Below are positions 32,712-40,698 of a stretch of DNA of 64,000 nucleotides, in pieces (the first letter of the stretch is position 1; each line of letters starts with the position of its first letter). This DNA comes from Thiobacillus sp. (GTDB lineage Bacteria; Pseudomonadota; Gammaproteobacteria; Burkholderiales; Thiobacillaceae), in NCBI GenBank assembly GCA_024235835.1, contig JACKLQ010000004.1, positions 1-64,000 of the forward strand, read 5' to 3'. The notes below the pieces were generated by a model. That model did no database searches, had not been told where the DNA came from, and was given only the letters and a program-made list of their open reading frames with translations. The position numbers and the translations under genes were made by a program.

Positions 32712-33830
32712 CTAAGAGTTGTCTTGCAGCGACTTCTTGATTGCATCCCAGTCCACGTCCAGGGATAGATGCAGATAGGGCCCCCGGGCCGCAATGGCCT
32801 CACGCAAGGCCCGCAGCCGCTCCTCGCTGGCAGGGTGGCTGGACAGCAACTCGATGCTGCCATCCTCCCGGGCCGCCATCTTCTCGAAGAAGCTGGCCAT
32901 GCCCTCCGCGGGCAGCCCCGCCTTGCGCAACAGGTCCAGCCCATCCAGGTCCGCCTCCCGCTCCAGGTCGCGGCCATAGGACAGTTCCGCCAACCGCCCC
33001 GCCATGTCGCCCCAGATTCCTCCGGCGAAGTCCCCCAGGGCCACCGCCATCACCGCGCGCAGGCCCAGGGCGTGGATCATGTTGCGCAGGACGTGGCGCC
33101 TTTCCACGTGACTGGCCTCGTGGGCCAGCACTCCCGCCACCTCGTCGGCGCCGTGGGCCGCCTCCAGCAGGCCCGTGAAGACCACCACCGGTCCGCCGGG
33201 CAGAGCGAAGGCGTTCACCCTGGGGTCCCGCACGACATAGAAGTGGAAAGGATATTTCGAGCCAGCGGTGAGCCGCACGCCGATGCGCTCAACCACCTCG
33301 TCGGCCGGCGCGTCCTCGGGCAGGAACTCCATGCCGCCGCGCATCTGCGCCAGGGCCATTTCTCCCAGCTTGACCTCCTGTTCCAGGCTGACCTGATCCG
33401 CTGCCCACTTGCTGAAACTGTCTGCGTTGAGCCAGAACCAGACCAGGGAGAACACCGGCAGGAACACCACCGCGACCATCGCCGCCAGGGCCAGGCGGAA
33501 ATTAAACCCCCGCTTGGTGTGGACCTTGCGGGCAGCATGCAGGCGGTGGGCCACGGGCTCGGGCGCCTCGGCGATGAACTGCCGCACCGCCTCGTCGCCC
33601 TGGAGAATGGCCGTGAACACCCCCACGGGGCTCGCCCACTCGACCACCCACTGGCGTCCGTCGAAGCCTCCCATCTTGAGCCGGATGTCCGTGGACGGAG
33701 CCGTGTACCAGTGGCCCTGGCCGTGGAGCACCAGTACGCCGTCCTCGAAATGGGCGCGACCGGACACTCCGGAGGCGGGCATCCCGGGTCCGAAGAGGAG
33801 GATATTGAATTCCGGGTTGGGAAGACGCAT
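32712..33830 (-). CDS. Membrane-anchored M48 metalloprotease
   Basis: 372 residues. One transmembrane helix (about 115-135, ALAAMVAVVFLPVFSLVWFWL) separates a short cytoplasmic N-terminal domain, which has a beta-rich HFEDGVLVLHGQGHW pattern, from the peptidase domain. The zinc motif is HEASH (in VLAHEASHVERRH) with the later glutamate in EREADLDGLDLL. It is related to the BepA-like protein at 19106. It is the first gene of the - strand unit that continues with the Crp-like regulator, and is divergent from the nitroreductase. Confidence 0.85.
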   Translation of the reverse strand: MRLPNPEFNILLFGPGMPASGVSGRAHFEDGVLVLHGQGHWYTAPSTDIRLKMGGFDGRQWVVEWASPVGVFTAILQGDEAVRQFIAEAPEPVAHRLHAARKVHTKRGFNFRLALAAMVAVVFLPVFSLVWFWLNADSFSKWAADQVSLEQEVKLGEMALAQMRGGMEFLPEDAPADEVVERIGVRLTAGSKYPFHFYVVRDPRVNAFALPGGPVVVFTGLLEAAHGADEVAGVLAHEASHVERRHVLRNMIHALGLRAVMAVALGDFAGGIWGDMAGRLAELSYGRDLEREADLDGLDLLRKAGLPAEGMASFFEKMAAREDGSIELLSSHPASEERLRALREAIAARGPYLHLSLDVDWDAIKKSLQDNS

Positions 33831-33886
33831 ATGGTCCGTGTTTGAAGTGGACGGCTACAATGCCATCTCCCATGAAGCATATCAAA

Positions 33887-34495
33887 ATGAAAAACCAGCT
33901 CTCCGACATCTTCCTGCGCCGCCACGCCTGCCACGAGTTCAAGGCCGGCCTGCTCCTTGCCCCCGCGGACCTGGAATTCATCCTGGAGGCAGGCCGCCTC
34001 TCCCCCTCGTCCTTCGGACTCGAACAGTGGAAGTTCCTGGTGCTCACTTCGGACGAGCACAAGGCGGCCATGCAGGGCGCCTGCTTTCAGCAGCCCCAGG
34101 TGGGCAGCGCCAGCGCCCTGGTGGTGATTCTGGCCAAGCTGGCGGAATTGCACCCGGACCATCCCTATGCCCGCAAACTGCTAGAGCGGGAATACCCCGG
34201 CATCGCGTTCGCCCCTGCCCTGGAGAATTACCGGGGCTTCCACGCCATCACCGACGTGAAGGCCTGGAGCACCTGCCAGTGCCACATCGCCGCCGCCAAC
34301 ATGATGACCGCCGCCGCCGGCATCGGCATAGACTCCTGCGCCATCGGCGGATTCCTGCCTGACCAGGTCCGCGCCTTGCTGGACATCGACCCCGAACACT
34401 ACGAAGTCGCCCTGGTCCTGGCCCTGGGCGTCTGCGCCCAGGCCGCCGGCGAGAAACTGCGCCTGCCCCTGCGGGAACTCGCGGAATACCGTTAG
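33887..34495 (+). CDS. Nitroreductase-family NAD(P)H flavoprotein
   Basis: About 202 residues; the start is uncertain (ATGs at 33860, 33872 and 33887 are possible; I chose the one closest to the conserved helix). The flavin-binding region is visible as FLRRHACHEFKAG and AGRLSPSSFGLEQWKFLV; a C-terminal loop DSCAIGGFLPDQVRALLDID and the helix end are as expected. Family members reduce nitro groups, quinones or flavins in the cytosol. The substrate is unknown. It begins about 57 bases from the divergent M48 gene. Confidence 0.85.
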   Translation: MKNQLSDIFLRRHACHEFKAGLLLAPADLEFILEAGRLSPSSFGLEQWKFLVLTSDEHKAAMQGACFQQPQVGSASALVVILAKLAELHPDHPYARKLLEREYPGIAFAPALENYRGFHAITDVKAWSTCQCHIAAANMMTAAAGIGIDSCAIGGFLPDQVRALLDIDPEHYEVALVLALGVCAQAAGEKLRLPLRELAEYR

Positions 34496-34503
34496 CCCGA
34501 CCC

Positions 34504-34863
34504 ATGAACTGCCGTACCTGCTGGCTCGCCCTGGGTTGGCTGCTGGTGGCGGCGGTCTGCTGGCTCTCCCTCACGCCCAGACCGGTGGAATCCGGCATCG
34601 ACCAGGGAGACAAGGTCGGCCACGTGCTGGCCTATCTGAGCCTCATGGCCTGGTGGGGCCAGCTGCATCCCCGGACCAACCGCTTGCTGCTGCTCTTCGT
34701 GCTCATGGGTGCGGGCCTGGAGGTGATCCAGGGCCTGACCCCCGAGCGGCAGCCGAGTTTCCTGGACCTGCTCGCCAATACCGCCGGCGCGCTGCTGGGC
34801 TGGGTGGCCACCCGAACCTGGCCAGGCTGGCTCAGGGGCCTGGAACGGCGCCTGGCCCCATGA
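34504..34863 (+). CDS. VanZ-family membrane protein
   Basis: 119 residues with about four hydrophobic segments. The VanZ-like hallmarks are DKVGHVLAYLSLMAWWG (about 36-52) and GLEVIQGLTPERQPSFLDLLANTAGALLG (71-99). VanZ-like proteins are small membrane proteins of unknown function; in Enterococcus VanZ affects teicoplanin resistance, but resistance should not be assumed here. It lies 8 bases after the nitroreductase stop, so they are likely co-transcribed. Confidence 0.8.
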   Translation: MNCRTCWLALGWLLVAAVCWLSLTPRPVESGIDQGDKVGHVLAYLSLMAWWGQLHPRTNRLLLLFVLMGAGLEVIQGLTPERQPSFLDLLANTAGALLGWVATRTWPGWLRGLERRLAP

Positions 34864-34873
34864 ACCCCCCGCA

Positions 34874-35668
34874 ATGACTTACCTGCAGGCAGCCGCCCAG
34901 GCCGCCCTGGCGGAACGGGACATCGCCACCAAGCTGGCCGCCGCGGCCCGGCTCTGGGCAAGCTGGCAGGCGGGGGATCTGGCCATGGTTCCCTTCGCGC
35001 CGCCCATCGACGACGCGGGCATCCCCGAGCGGCCCGTCCTGGACGACCCCCGCGCCATGCCCCGGCGCCAGCTCAGCGGCCCGGACAACCATGCCGCCCT
35101 CATCCACGCCCTGGCCCACATCGAGTTCAACGCCATCAATCTGGCCCTGGACGCGGTGCAGCGCTTTCCGGGATTTCCGCCGGACTATTATGGCGACTGG
35201 CTCCGCGTGGCGGCGGAAGAGGCCTATCACTTCCAGTTGCTGCGGGATCACCTGCGCACCCTGGGCAAGACCCCTGGGGCCCATGATTATGGTTCCTTCC
35301 CGGCCCACGCAGGCCTGTGGGAACTGGCCCGCAAGACCGCCCAGGACCCCCTGGCCCGCATGGCCCTGGTGCCCCGCCTCATGGAGGCCCGGGGCCTGGA
35401 CGTGACGCCGGATATCCAGCGCAAGCTCACCGGCTTCGGCGACAAGGCCGGAGCCGCCATCCTGGACATCATCCTGCGGGACGAGATCACGCACGTGGCT
35501 GCCGGCGACCGCTGGTTCCGCTGGCTGTGCGCGGAACGAGGCCTGGACGCGGAGGCCACCTACCGGGACTTGCTCGCCGCGCCGGGCGTGCCCAGGCCCC
35601 GCCGGCCCTTCAATGAAAGTGCCCGCATCGCAGCGGGTTTCAGCGCATCAGAGCTGGCACAGCTGTAA
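34874..35668 (+). CDS. DUF455 ferritin-like protein (MiaE-type fold)
   Basis: 264 residues. The diiron ligand motifs are in place: HIEFNAINLALDAV (Glu and nearby His), EEAYHFQLLRDHLR (Glu-Glu-x-x-His) and ILRDEITHVAAGDRWF (Glu-x-x-His). This is a ferritin-like four-helix bundle of the DUF455 family, related in fold to MiaE, the tRNA hydroxylase. No catalytic proof is available. It begins 10 bases after the VanZ gene. Confidence 0.85.
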   Translation: MTYLQAAAQAALAERDIATKLAAAARLWASWQAGDLAMVPFAPPIDDAGIPERPVLDDPRAMPRRQLSGPDNHAALIHALAHIEFNAINLALDAVQRFPGFPPDYYGDWLRVAAEEAYHFQLLRDHLRTLGKTPGAHDYGSFPAHAGLWELARKTAQDPLARMALVPRLMEARGLDVTPDIQRKLTGFGDKAGAAILDIILRDEITHVAAGDRWFRWLCAERGLDAEATYRDLLAAPGVPRPRRPFNESARIAAGFSASELAQL

Positions 35669-35779
35669 CAATAAAAAGACACAATTGTCGGCTTGCCCGG
35701 GGAAAGCCCCCCGGGCATAATCCCTCGTTCTTCTAGGTTTCTCCTTGTTTTTTCTGGATTTTCGGAGGGATTGGGGATC

Positions 35780-36886
35780 ATGTCCGAACTCAACGCTTCC
35801 GCACTGCTCAACAAGGTTTCCCCCGCCTTGCCAGTGCACTGGTATTTCGACCCGAAGATCCATGAACTGGAGATGGAGCTCCTGTTCAGGAAGGGTTCCA
35901 ACTATATCGGCCACGAACTGATGACCCCCAACCTGGGGGACTATCACGTCCTCGACTGGCTCCACGACGGCGGCAAGATGCTCGTGAACAACGCCCATGG
36001 CGTGGAACTGCTGTCCAACGTGTGCCGCCACCGCCAGGCCCGGATGCTCCAGGGTCGCGGCAATGCGCAGCACATCGTCTGCCCCTTCCACCGCTGGACC
36101 TACGACAAGCAGGGCCAATTGCTAGGTGCGCCCCACTTCCCCGAGAACCCCTGCCTGCACCTGAACAAGACCGCCCTGCGGAACTGGAACGGCCTGCTGT
36201 TCGCCGGCCCCCGGGACGTGCACACTGACTTGGCCAGGCTGGGCGTGCAGGCCGACCTGGATTTCTCCGGCTTCCTGTACGAGAGCACCCACATCACGAA
36301 GTACGACTTCAACTGGAAGACGTTCATCGAAGTGTATTTGGAGGACTACCACGTGGTGCCCTACCACCCGGGCCTGGGCCAGTTCGTGAACTGCGACGAG
36401 CTGAAGTGGGAATACGGCGAGATGTATTCCGTGCAGACCGTGGGCGTGAACAACCACCTGGCCAAGCCCGGCAGCGCCGTGTACAACCGCTGGCACCAAC
36501 AGGTGAAACGCTACGGCGAGGGCAAGGACCCGGCCCACGGCGCCATCTGGCTCACCTACTACCCCACCCTCATGGTGGAGTGGTATCCCCACACCCTGGT
36601 GGTGAGCAACATCATCCCCACCGGCATCGATTCCTGCCTCAACGTGGTGGAGTTCTATTACCCCGAGGACGTGGCCCTGTTCGAGCGGGAGTTCATCGAC
36701 GCGGAGCAGGCAGCCTACCGGGAGACCGCCATCGAGGACGACGACATCTGCTACGGCATGCACAAGGGCCGCAAGGCCCTGTACGAGCAGGGCATCAGCC
36801 AGGAAGGTCCCTACCAGTCACCCATGGAGGACGGCATGGTGCACTTCCACGAATGGCTGCGGCGCATGATCGAGCCCCACCTTTAG
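35780..36886 (+). CDS. Rieske non-haem iron oxygenase, alpha subunit
   Basis: 368 residues, with GGAGGG upstream. The Rieske 2Fe-2S ligands are visible as CRHRQA (about 82-87) and CPFHRW (about 101-106). The mononuclear iron site is in the catalytic domain: EVYLEDYHVVPYHPG (about 182-196) supplies the Asp and two His. Alpha-subunit oxygenases act on aromatic or other ring substrates with a separate reductase; no beta subunit, ferredoxin or reductase gene is adjacent. Choline-monooxygenase-like or ring-hydroxylating roles cannot be separated. A perfect 16-bp hairpin follows at 36898. Confidence 0.88.
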   Translation: MSELNASALLNKVSPALPVHWYFDPKIHELEMELLFRKGSNYIGHELMTPNLGDYHVLDWLHDGGKMLVNNAHGVELLSNVCRHRQARMLQGRGNAQHIVCPFHRWTYDKQGQLLGAPHFPENPCLHLNKTALRNWNGLLFAGPRDVHTDLARLGVQADLDFSGFLYESTHITKYDFNWKTFIEVYLEDYHVVPYHPGLGQFVNCDELKWEYGEMYSVQTVGVNNHLAKPGSAVYNRWHQQVKRYGEGKDPAHGAIWLTYYPTLMVEWYPHTLVVSNIIPTGIDSCLNVVEFYYPEDVALFEREFIDAEQAAYRETAIEDDDICYGMHKGRKALYEQGISQEGPYQSPMEDGMVHFHEWLRRMIEPHL

Positions 36887-36897
36887 GCGGCGACAGC

Positions 36898-36932
36898 AAT
36901 GCCGAGGGCCCGCTGCGCGGGCCCTCGGCATT
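36898..36932. terminator. Strong hairpin after the Rieske gene
   Basis: A perfect 16-base stem, AATGCCGAGGGCCCGC/GCGGGCCCTCGGCATT. It lies directly after the Rieske gene and ahead of the convergent small gene at 36978. No long T-run, so the terminator call rests on position and stem strength. Confidence 0.6.
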
Positions 36933-36977
36933 AGTGGGCATGTGATCGCGAATCAGGCCTCGCGTCGGCCAGCCGAA

Positions 36978-37211
36978 TCAGAAACCCACCAGTTGGGCAT
37001 GGAGCCCGTGGCCGCGCAGGGGCTGCAGGAAACTGGCGGGCATGGCCACCTCCGGGTCAAAGGCCACCAGCATCAGGTGGGGGCGCCGGGGGTTGTGCCC
37101 TACCGCCACGACCCCCACGTTATCGAACATCTCGTCCTCCAAGGCGCGCAGGGTTGCCTCGTCCAGGCTTTCGTTCACGTGCACCATCACATCGGCAATA
37201 TGATCAGTCAT
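36978..37211 (-). CDS. Small hypothetical protein, HMA-like fold
   Basis: 77 residues from MTDHIADVMVHVNES, preceded by AAGGAGATAGCG. The order DVMVHVNESLDEATLRALEDEMFDNVGV followed by PHLMLVAFDPEVAMPASFLQPLRGHG resembles a ferredoxin-like beta-alpha-beta fold of HMA-type domains, but the metal-binding CxxC is absent. Function unknown. It is convergent with the Rieske gene and divergent from ogt. The neighbouring segment 37212-37357 holds the divergent promoters. Confidence 0.65.
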   Translation of the reverse strand: MTDHIADVMVHVNESLDEATLRALEDEMFDNVGVVAVGHNPRRPHLMLVAFDPEVAMPASFLQPLRGHGLHAQLVGF

Positions 37212-37357
37212 CGCTATCTCCTTGATCCGTTTCTCCCCAGGTCTTTGCCGGTCATGCCAGGCGCTATCAATATAGACCGTCCGGATATATGTCGACAAAA
37301 TTACTAGGGAATTCAGCGCATTTGCCAGGGGAAGCCGGGCAAGACCACAATTCGTCC

Positions 37358-37837
37358 ATGCAAGCGCCTCGTGCCTTTGATGCCATCCTCAATGCCCCCT
37401 TCGGCGCCCTGGGTGTATCCGTGGAACAGGATCGCCTGACCGGCTTGGAATTCCTGCCCCCCGGCACCCCCGTCAAACCACCCTCCACGGCCTTCCTGCG
37501 CCAGGTGTCCGCCGAACTCGAGGCCTACTACGCCGATCCCGCCCACGCCTTCGGCCTGCCCCTGGCACCCGTGGGCACAACCTTCCGCCAGCGGGTGTGG
37601 GCCGCCCTGCTGTCCATCCCCCCGGGCCAGACCATCACCTACGGCGAACTGGCCCGGCGTGTGGATTCCGCGCCCCGCCCCGTGGGCCAGGCCGTGGGCG
37701 ACAACCCCATCCCCATCATCATCCCTTGCCACCGGGTGGTGTCCGCCGATGGCAGCCTGGGAGGCTTCAACCACAGTCTGGTGGGCTTTTCCCAGGACAT
37801 CAAGCGTTGGCTCCTGGGCCATGAGCGCGTCATCTGA
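37358..37837 (+). CDS. ogt: Methylated-DNA-protein cysteine methyltransferase
   Basis: 159 residues from MQAPRAFDAIL. The active site IIPCHRVV (cysteine that accepts the alkyl group), the GTTFRQRVWAALLSIPPG and TITYGELARRV HTH motif and the AVGDNPIPI segment are typical. It removes O6-alkylguanine and is used once. The 17-base overlap with the xerD start suggests coupling. Confidence 0.93.
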   Translation: MQAPRAFDAILNAPFGALGVSVEQDRLTGLEFLPPGTPVKPPSTAFLRQVSAELEAYYADPAHAFGLPLAPVGTTFRQRVWAALLSIPPGQTITYGELARRVDSAPRPVGQAVGDNPIPIIIPCHRVVSADGSLGGFNHSLVGFSQDIKRWLLGHERVI

Positions 37838-38744
37838 GACCCTGAGCGACCAGCCTTTCGACACGGAGCTGGACCGCTTCTGCGACGCGCTCTGGCTGGA
37901 AGATGGCCTCTCCCCCCGCTCCCTGGAAAGCTACCGCCGGGACCTGGCCCAGCTCTTTGCCTGGCTGGGGCAACGCGGCCTGGCACCGGACGCTGCACGG
38001 CGCGACCACCTCCAGGCCTTCCTGGCCCACCGTACCCTGGAAATGAAAGTGGCCGCCCGCAGCCTGGCGCGCCAGCTCACGGCCATCAAGCGCTATCACC
38101 GCTGGCTGCTGCGGGAAGGCCGCCGGCCGGACGACCCCACCCTCACCGTGGATGCCCCCCGCCTGCCCAAGCCCCTGCCCATGAGTTTGTCGGAAGGGGA
38201 AGTAGAGGCCTTGCTGGCGGCGCCGGATGTGGAAACGCCCCTGGGCCTGCGGGACCGGGCCATGCTGGAGGCCCTGTATGCCGCCGGCTTCCGCGTCTCG
38301 GAACTGGTGGCCCTGCCCGTGGCGGCGGTGAGCCTCACTGACGGGGTGGCCCGCATCTTCGGCAAGGGCGGCAAGGAAAGGCTGGTGCCCCTGGGGGAAG
38401 TGGCCCAGGAATGGATCCAGCGCTACGCCCGGGAGGCGCGCCCGGTGCTGCTTAAGGGACGAGGCAGCGAGTCCCTGTTCGTCACCGAGAGGGGTGGCCC
38501 CATGACCCGGCAGATGTTCTGGTACCTCATCAGGCGCCACGCGAAAAAGGCCGGCATCACCGCCCACCTCTCGCCCCACACCCTGCGCCACGCCTTCGCC
38601 ACCCATCTGCTCAACCACGGCGCCGACCTGCGGGTGGTGCAGATGCTGCTGGGCCATGCGGACATCGCCACCACTCAGATCTACACCCATGTGGCCCGCG
38701 AACGCCTGAAGAACCTACACGCCCAGCACCATCCCAGGGGATAG
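37821..38744 (+). CDS. xerD: Tyrosine recombinase XerD
   Basis: 307 residues, starting inside the ogt end. The N-terminal SAM-like core-binding domain precedes the catalytic domain. Catalytic residues: Arg in YAAGFRVSELVAL, HTLRHAFATHLL (His-x-x-Arg), the late HADIATTQIYTH with the nucleophile Tyr, and KGGKERLVPLG. With XerC it resolves chromosome dimers at dif. This is a housekeeping gene; the closeness to ogt is not evidence for mobility. Confidence 0.93.
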   Translation: MSASSETLSDQPFDTELDRFCDALWLEDGLSPRSLESYRRDLAQLFAWLGQRGLAPDAARRDHLQAFLAHRTLEMKVAARSLARQLTAIKRYHRWLLREGRRPDDPTLTVDAPRLPKPLPMSLSEGEVEALLAAPDVETPLGLRDRAMLEALYAAGFRVSELVALPVAAVSLTDGVARIFGKGGKERLVPLGEVAQEWIQRYAREARPVLLKGRGSESLFVTERGGPMTRQMFWYLIRRHAKKAGITAHLSPHTLRHAFATHLLNHGADLRVVQMLLGHADIATTQIYTHVARERLKNLHAQHHPRG

Positions 38745-38760
38745 CAGTGCCCCCGCCCTG

Positions 38761-38795
38761 AAAAAAAGCCCATGCGGACCAGGGGTTCCATGGGC
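38761..38795 (-). terminator. Rho-independent terminator of the cytochrome gene
   Basis: On the - strand GCCCATG, loop, CATGGGC stem followed by seven T, about 40 bases after the cytochrome c stop. It also lies after xerD on the other strand. Confidence 0.75.
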
Positions 38796-38837
38796 GGGAA
38801 GGAGGGCAATAGCTGGAGGACGATTGCCCCCTGTCGA

Positions 38838-39152
38838 TTACTTCGGCAACGTGGCCAGGTAATCCGCGATCTTCTTGATCTGAATGGTGCTGGGGGGCTC
38901 ACCGCAGCCGGTGATGACATTGTCGTGGGCCCGGGTTTCGATGAAGCGCTTGGTCTTGGTGTAGATCTGGTCGGGATTCATGCCGGCGATGGGCCGCGAG
39001 GTCTTGGAGACCTGGGTGCGGGCGTCCACGCCGTGACAGTCCGCGCAGCGGAATTGGGCAAACAGGTTCTCGCCTTCCGTGACATCCGCCGCATTCGAGA
39101 ACATTGGTTGCATGCAAAACAGCATGGCGATGAAATGAAGCTTCTTGTTCAT
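38838..39152 (-). CDS. Small exported monohaem cytochrome c
   Basis: 104 residues from MNKKLHFIAMLF after ACAGGAGAG. A signal peptide (about 1-22) is followed by a single CADCH haem site (about 37-41) in ENLFAQFRCADCHGVD, and helix residues of a class I cytochrome c (IADYLATLP at the end). It may be an electron acceptor for Sox enzymes or other periplasmic oxidation, but no partner gene is adjacent. The gap 39153-39450 upstream holds no gene and contains a TAGGCCATCCG-type motif (39321). Confidence 0.85.
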   Translation of the reverse strand: MNKKLHFIAMLFCMQPMFSNAADVTEGENLFAQFRCADCHGVDARTQVSKTSRPIAGMNPDQIYTKTKRFIETRAHDNVITGCGEPPSTIQIKKIADYLATLPK

Positions 39153-39320
39153 GGCTACTCTCCTGTAATAGTTTGTCATCGTTCCCGTACCTGGTTCGAA
39201 GCCACGGGATGCGGAACGTCACCACCCGGCCCTGGGTAGTCCGTTTCTCTGACGACCCGGTGTCCGCTGGCTGGTTTCATTCTCGTCCGGCTACGCCGGG
39301 AATAAATCAGGTAGATGCGC

Positions 39321-39339
39321 TAGGCCATCCGGTCTAGGC
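39321..39339. promoter_or_regulatory. Candidate regulator site 1 (TAGGCCATCCG motif)
   Basis: TAGGCCATCCGG-TC-TAGGC lies about 110 bases before the FadL-like gene. The same TAGGCCATCCG-TAGGC pattern, with a shorter spacer, occurs at 43875-43890. Both flank the STAND/BTAD regulator, so it may be that regulator's site. Motif evidence only. Confidence 0.3.
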
Positions 39340-39450
39340 CAAGGACACCGCCACGACACTGATACCCACAAAGATATATCGACCTCTCTCTCTTCATGGT
39401 CTGTACTAGTAAGCACAACAGCCGGTTGGGCGAGACCCGAAGGGAGGTCG

Positions 39451-40698
39451 ATGGTGCGTGCGGGGTTGGTAGGAGTGCTTGCCATGCTTGCCCAGGCCGC
39501 GCAGGCCAGCAACGGTCTCAACCTCATCGGCTACGGCGCCGAGTCCGTGGCCATGGGCGGGGCCGACGTGGCCGTGGCAGGCGACACATTGGCCCTCAAC
39601 ACCAACCCTGCGGGCATCGCCCGCCTGGGACCGCGCAGCCTGGACCTGTACAACGCCGTCGCCCACGCCCTGGACGTGTCCCATGCGGATGGCCTGGGCA
39701 ATGACCGCTCGGTCTCCAACCGCTTCATTCCCCTGGGCGGCATCGGTTACGCGAGCCGTCCGGCCGGTGCCCGGTGTGCCTGGGGGGTGGCGTTCTTCGG
39801 CCAGGGGGGAGCTGGTTTCGTCTACGACGACCTGAACACCGCGTTCGGCACGGTGGACGAGTTGTCCTCCCTGGTGCGCATCGCCCGGCTGAGCCCCGGC
39901 ATCGGTTGCGAGACGGATGGAGGGGTCCTGCTGGGGGCCGCCCTGGCCATTAACCACGCCGACATCCGCCAGAAGGTCTTTCCCGCCACGTCCGCGGGGC
40001 CCTTCTGGGGCTCCGACCTGAAGGGAGCCCGTGGCTGGGGGGCCACGGTAAAGCTGGGCGTACTCGCGCCTGTCTCGGAAACGCTAACTCTGGGCGCGAG
40101 CTTCACCCCCAAGATCAAGCTGCCCCTGCGCGATGGGCGCCTGCTTTCCAACCAGACCGTCGCAGGCCGGGGGCTGGTGACCTATAGCGACGTCGCGATC
40201 GACGGCCTGGCGCTACCCACCGAAGTGAGTTTCGGCGCGGCCTGGCGGCCAGTGGAGGAATGGATGGTGTCGGCGGAGCTCACCTGGCTGGACTGGTCCA
40301 AGGCGGCCACCCGCTCCACCCTCACCGCACGCAATCCGGACCACCCCGCAGCGCCGGACATCCGCGTCACTTCCACCCTGGACTGGCACGACCAGTTGGT
40401 GCTCGCCCTGGGCGCGGCATACCGCCTGGATACGCGCACCACGCTGTACGCCGGCCTCAACCTGGCACGCAACCCCATCCCCCCCGCCCACCTGAGTCCC
40501 CTCCTCGCACCCATCGGCGAACGCCACCTGACCCTCGGGCTCAAGCGCTTACTGGGGCGGGAGTGGTCCTTCACCCTGGCCGCCGAATACCAGTTCCGCA
40601 ACAGCGTGGCCTTCACCAATGCCGAATTGCCCTTGGGGGCTGCCCGGGAGCGCAATGAAAGCGTCGCCCTGCATACGGTGTTCGGGAGACGCTGGTGA
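39451..40698 (+). CDS. FadL-family outer-membrane transport protein
   Basis: 415 residues. Signal peptide at the N-terminus (about 1-19, ending AQA). The beta-barrel pattern is typical, with the NLIGYGAESVAMGGADVAVAGDTLALNTNPAG segment matching the FadL plug/lumen region, and aromatic-ended strands through the end (FTLAAEYQFRN, HTVFGRRW). FadL-family proteins import long-chain fatty acids or other hydrophobic compounds. The next gene overlaps the end by GTGA, so the regulator is translationally coupled to it. Confidence 0.78.
   Translation: MVRAGLVGVLAMLAQAAQASNGLNLIGYGAESVAMGGADVAVAGDTLALNTNPAGIARLGPRSLDLYNAVAHALDVSHADGLGNDRSVSNRFIPLGGIGYASRPAGARCAWGVAFFGQGGAGFVYDDLNTAFGTVDELSSLVRIARLSPGIGCETDGGVLLGAALAINHADIRQKVFPATSAGPFWGSDLKGARGWGATVKLGVLAPVSETLTLGASFTPKIKLPLRDGRLLSNQTVAGRGLVTYSDVAIDGLALPTEVSFGAAWRPVEEWMVSAELTWLDWSKAATRSTLTARNPDHPAAPDIRVTSTLDWHDQLVLALGAAYRLDTRTTLYAGLNLARNPIPPAHLSPLLAPIGERHLTLGLKRLLGREWSFTLAAEYQFRNSVAFTNAELPLGAARERNESVALHTVFGRRW

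Noticed and set aside
37821..38744. XerD as an integrase of a mobile island
   Set aside because: Full housekeeping XerD motifs and coupling to ogt; no attachment repeats seen.
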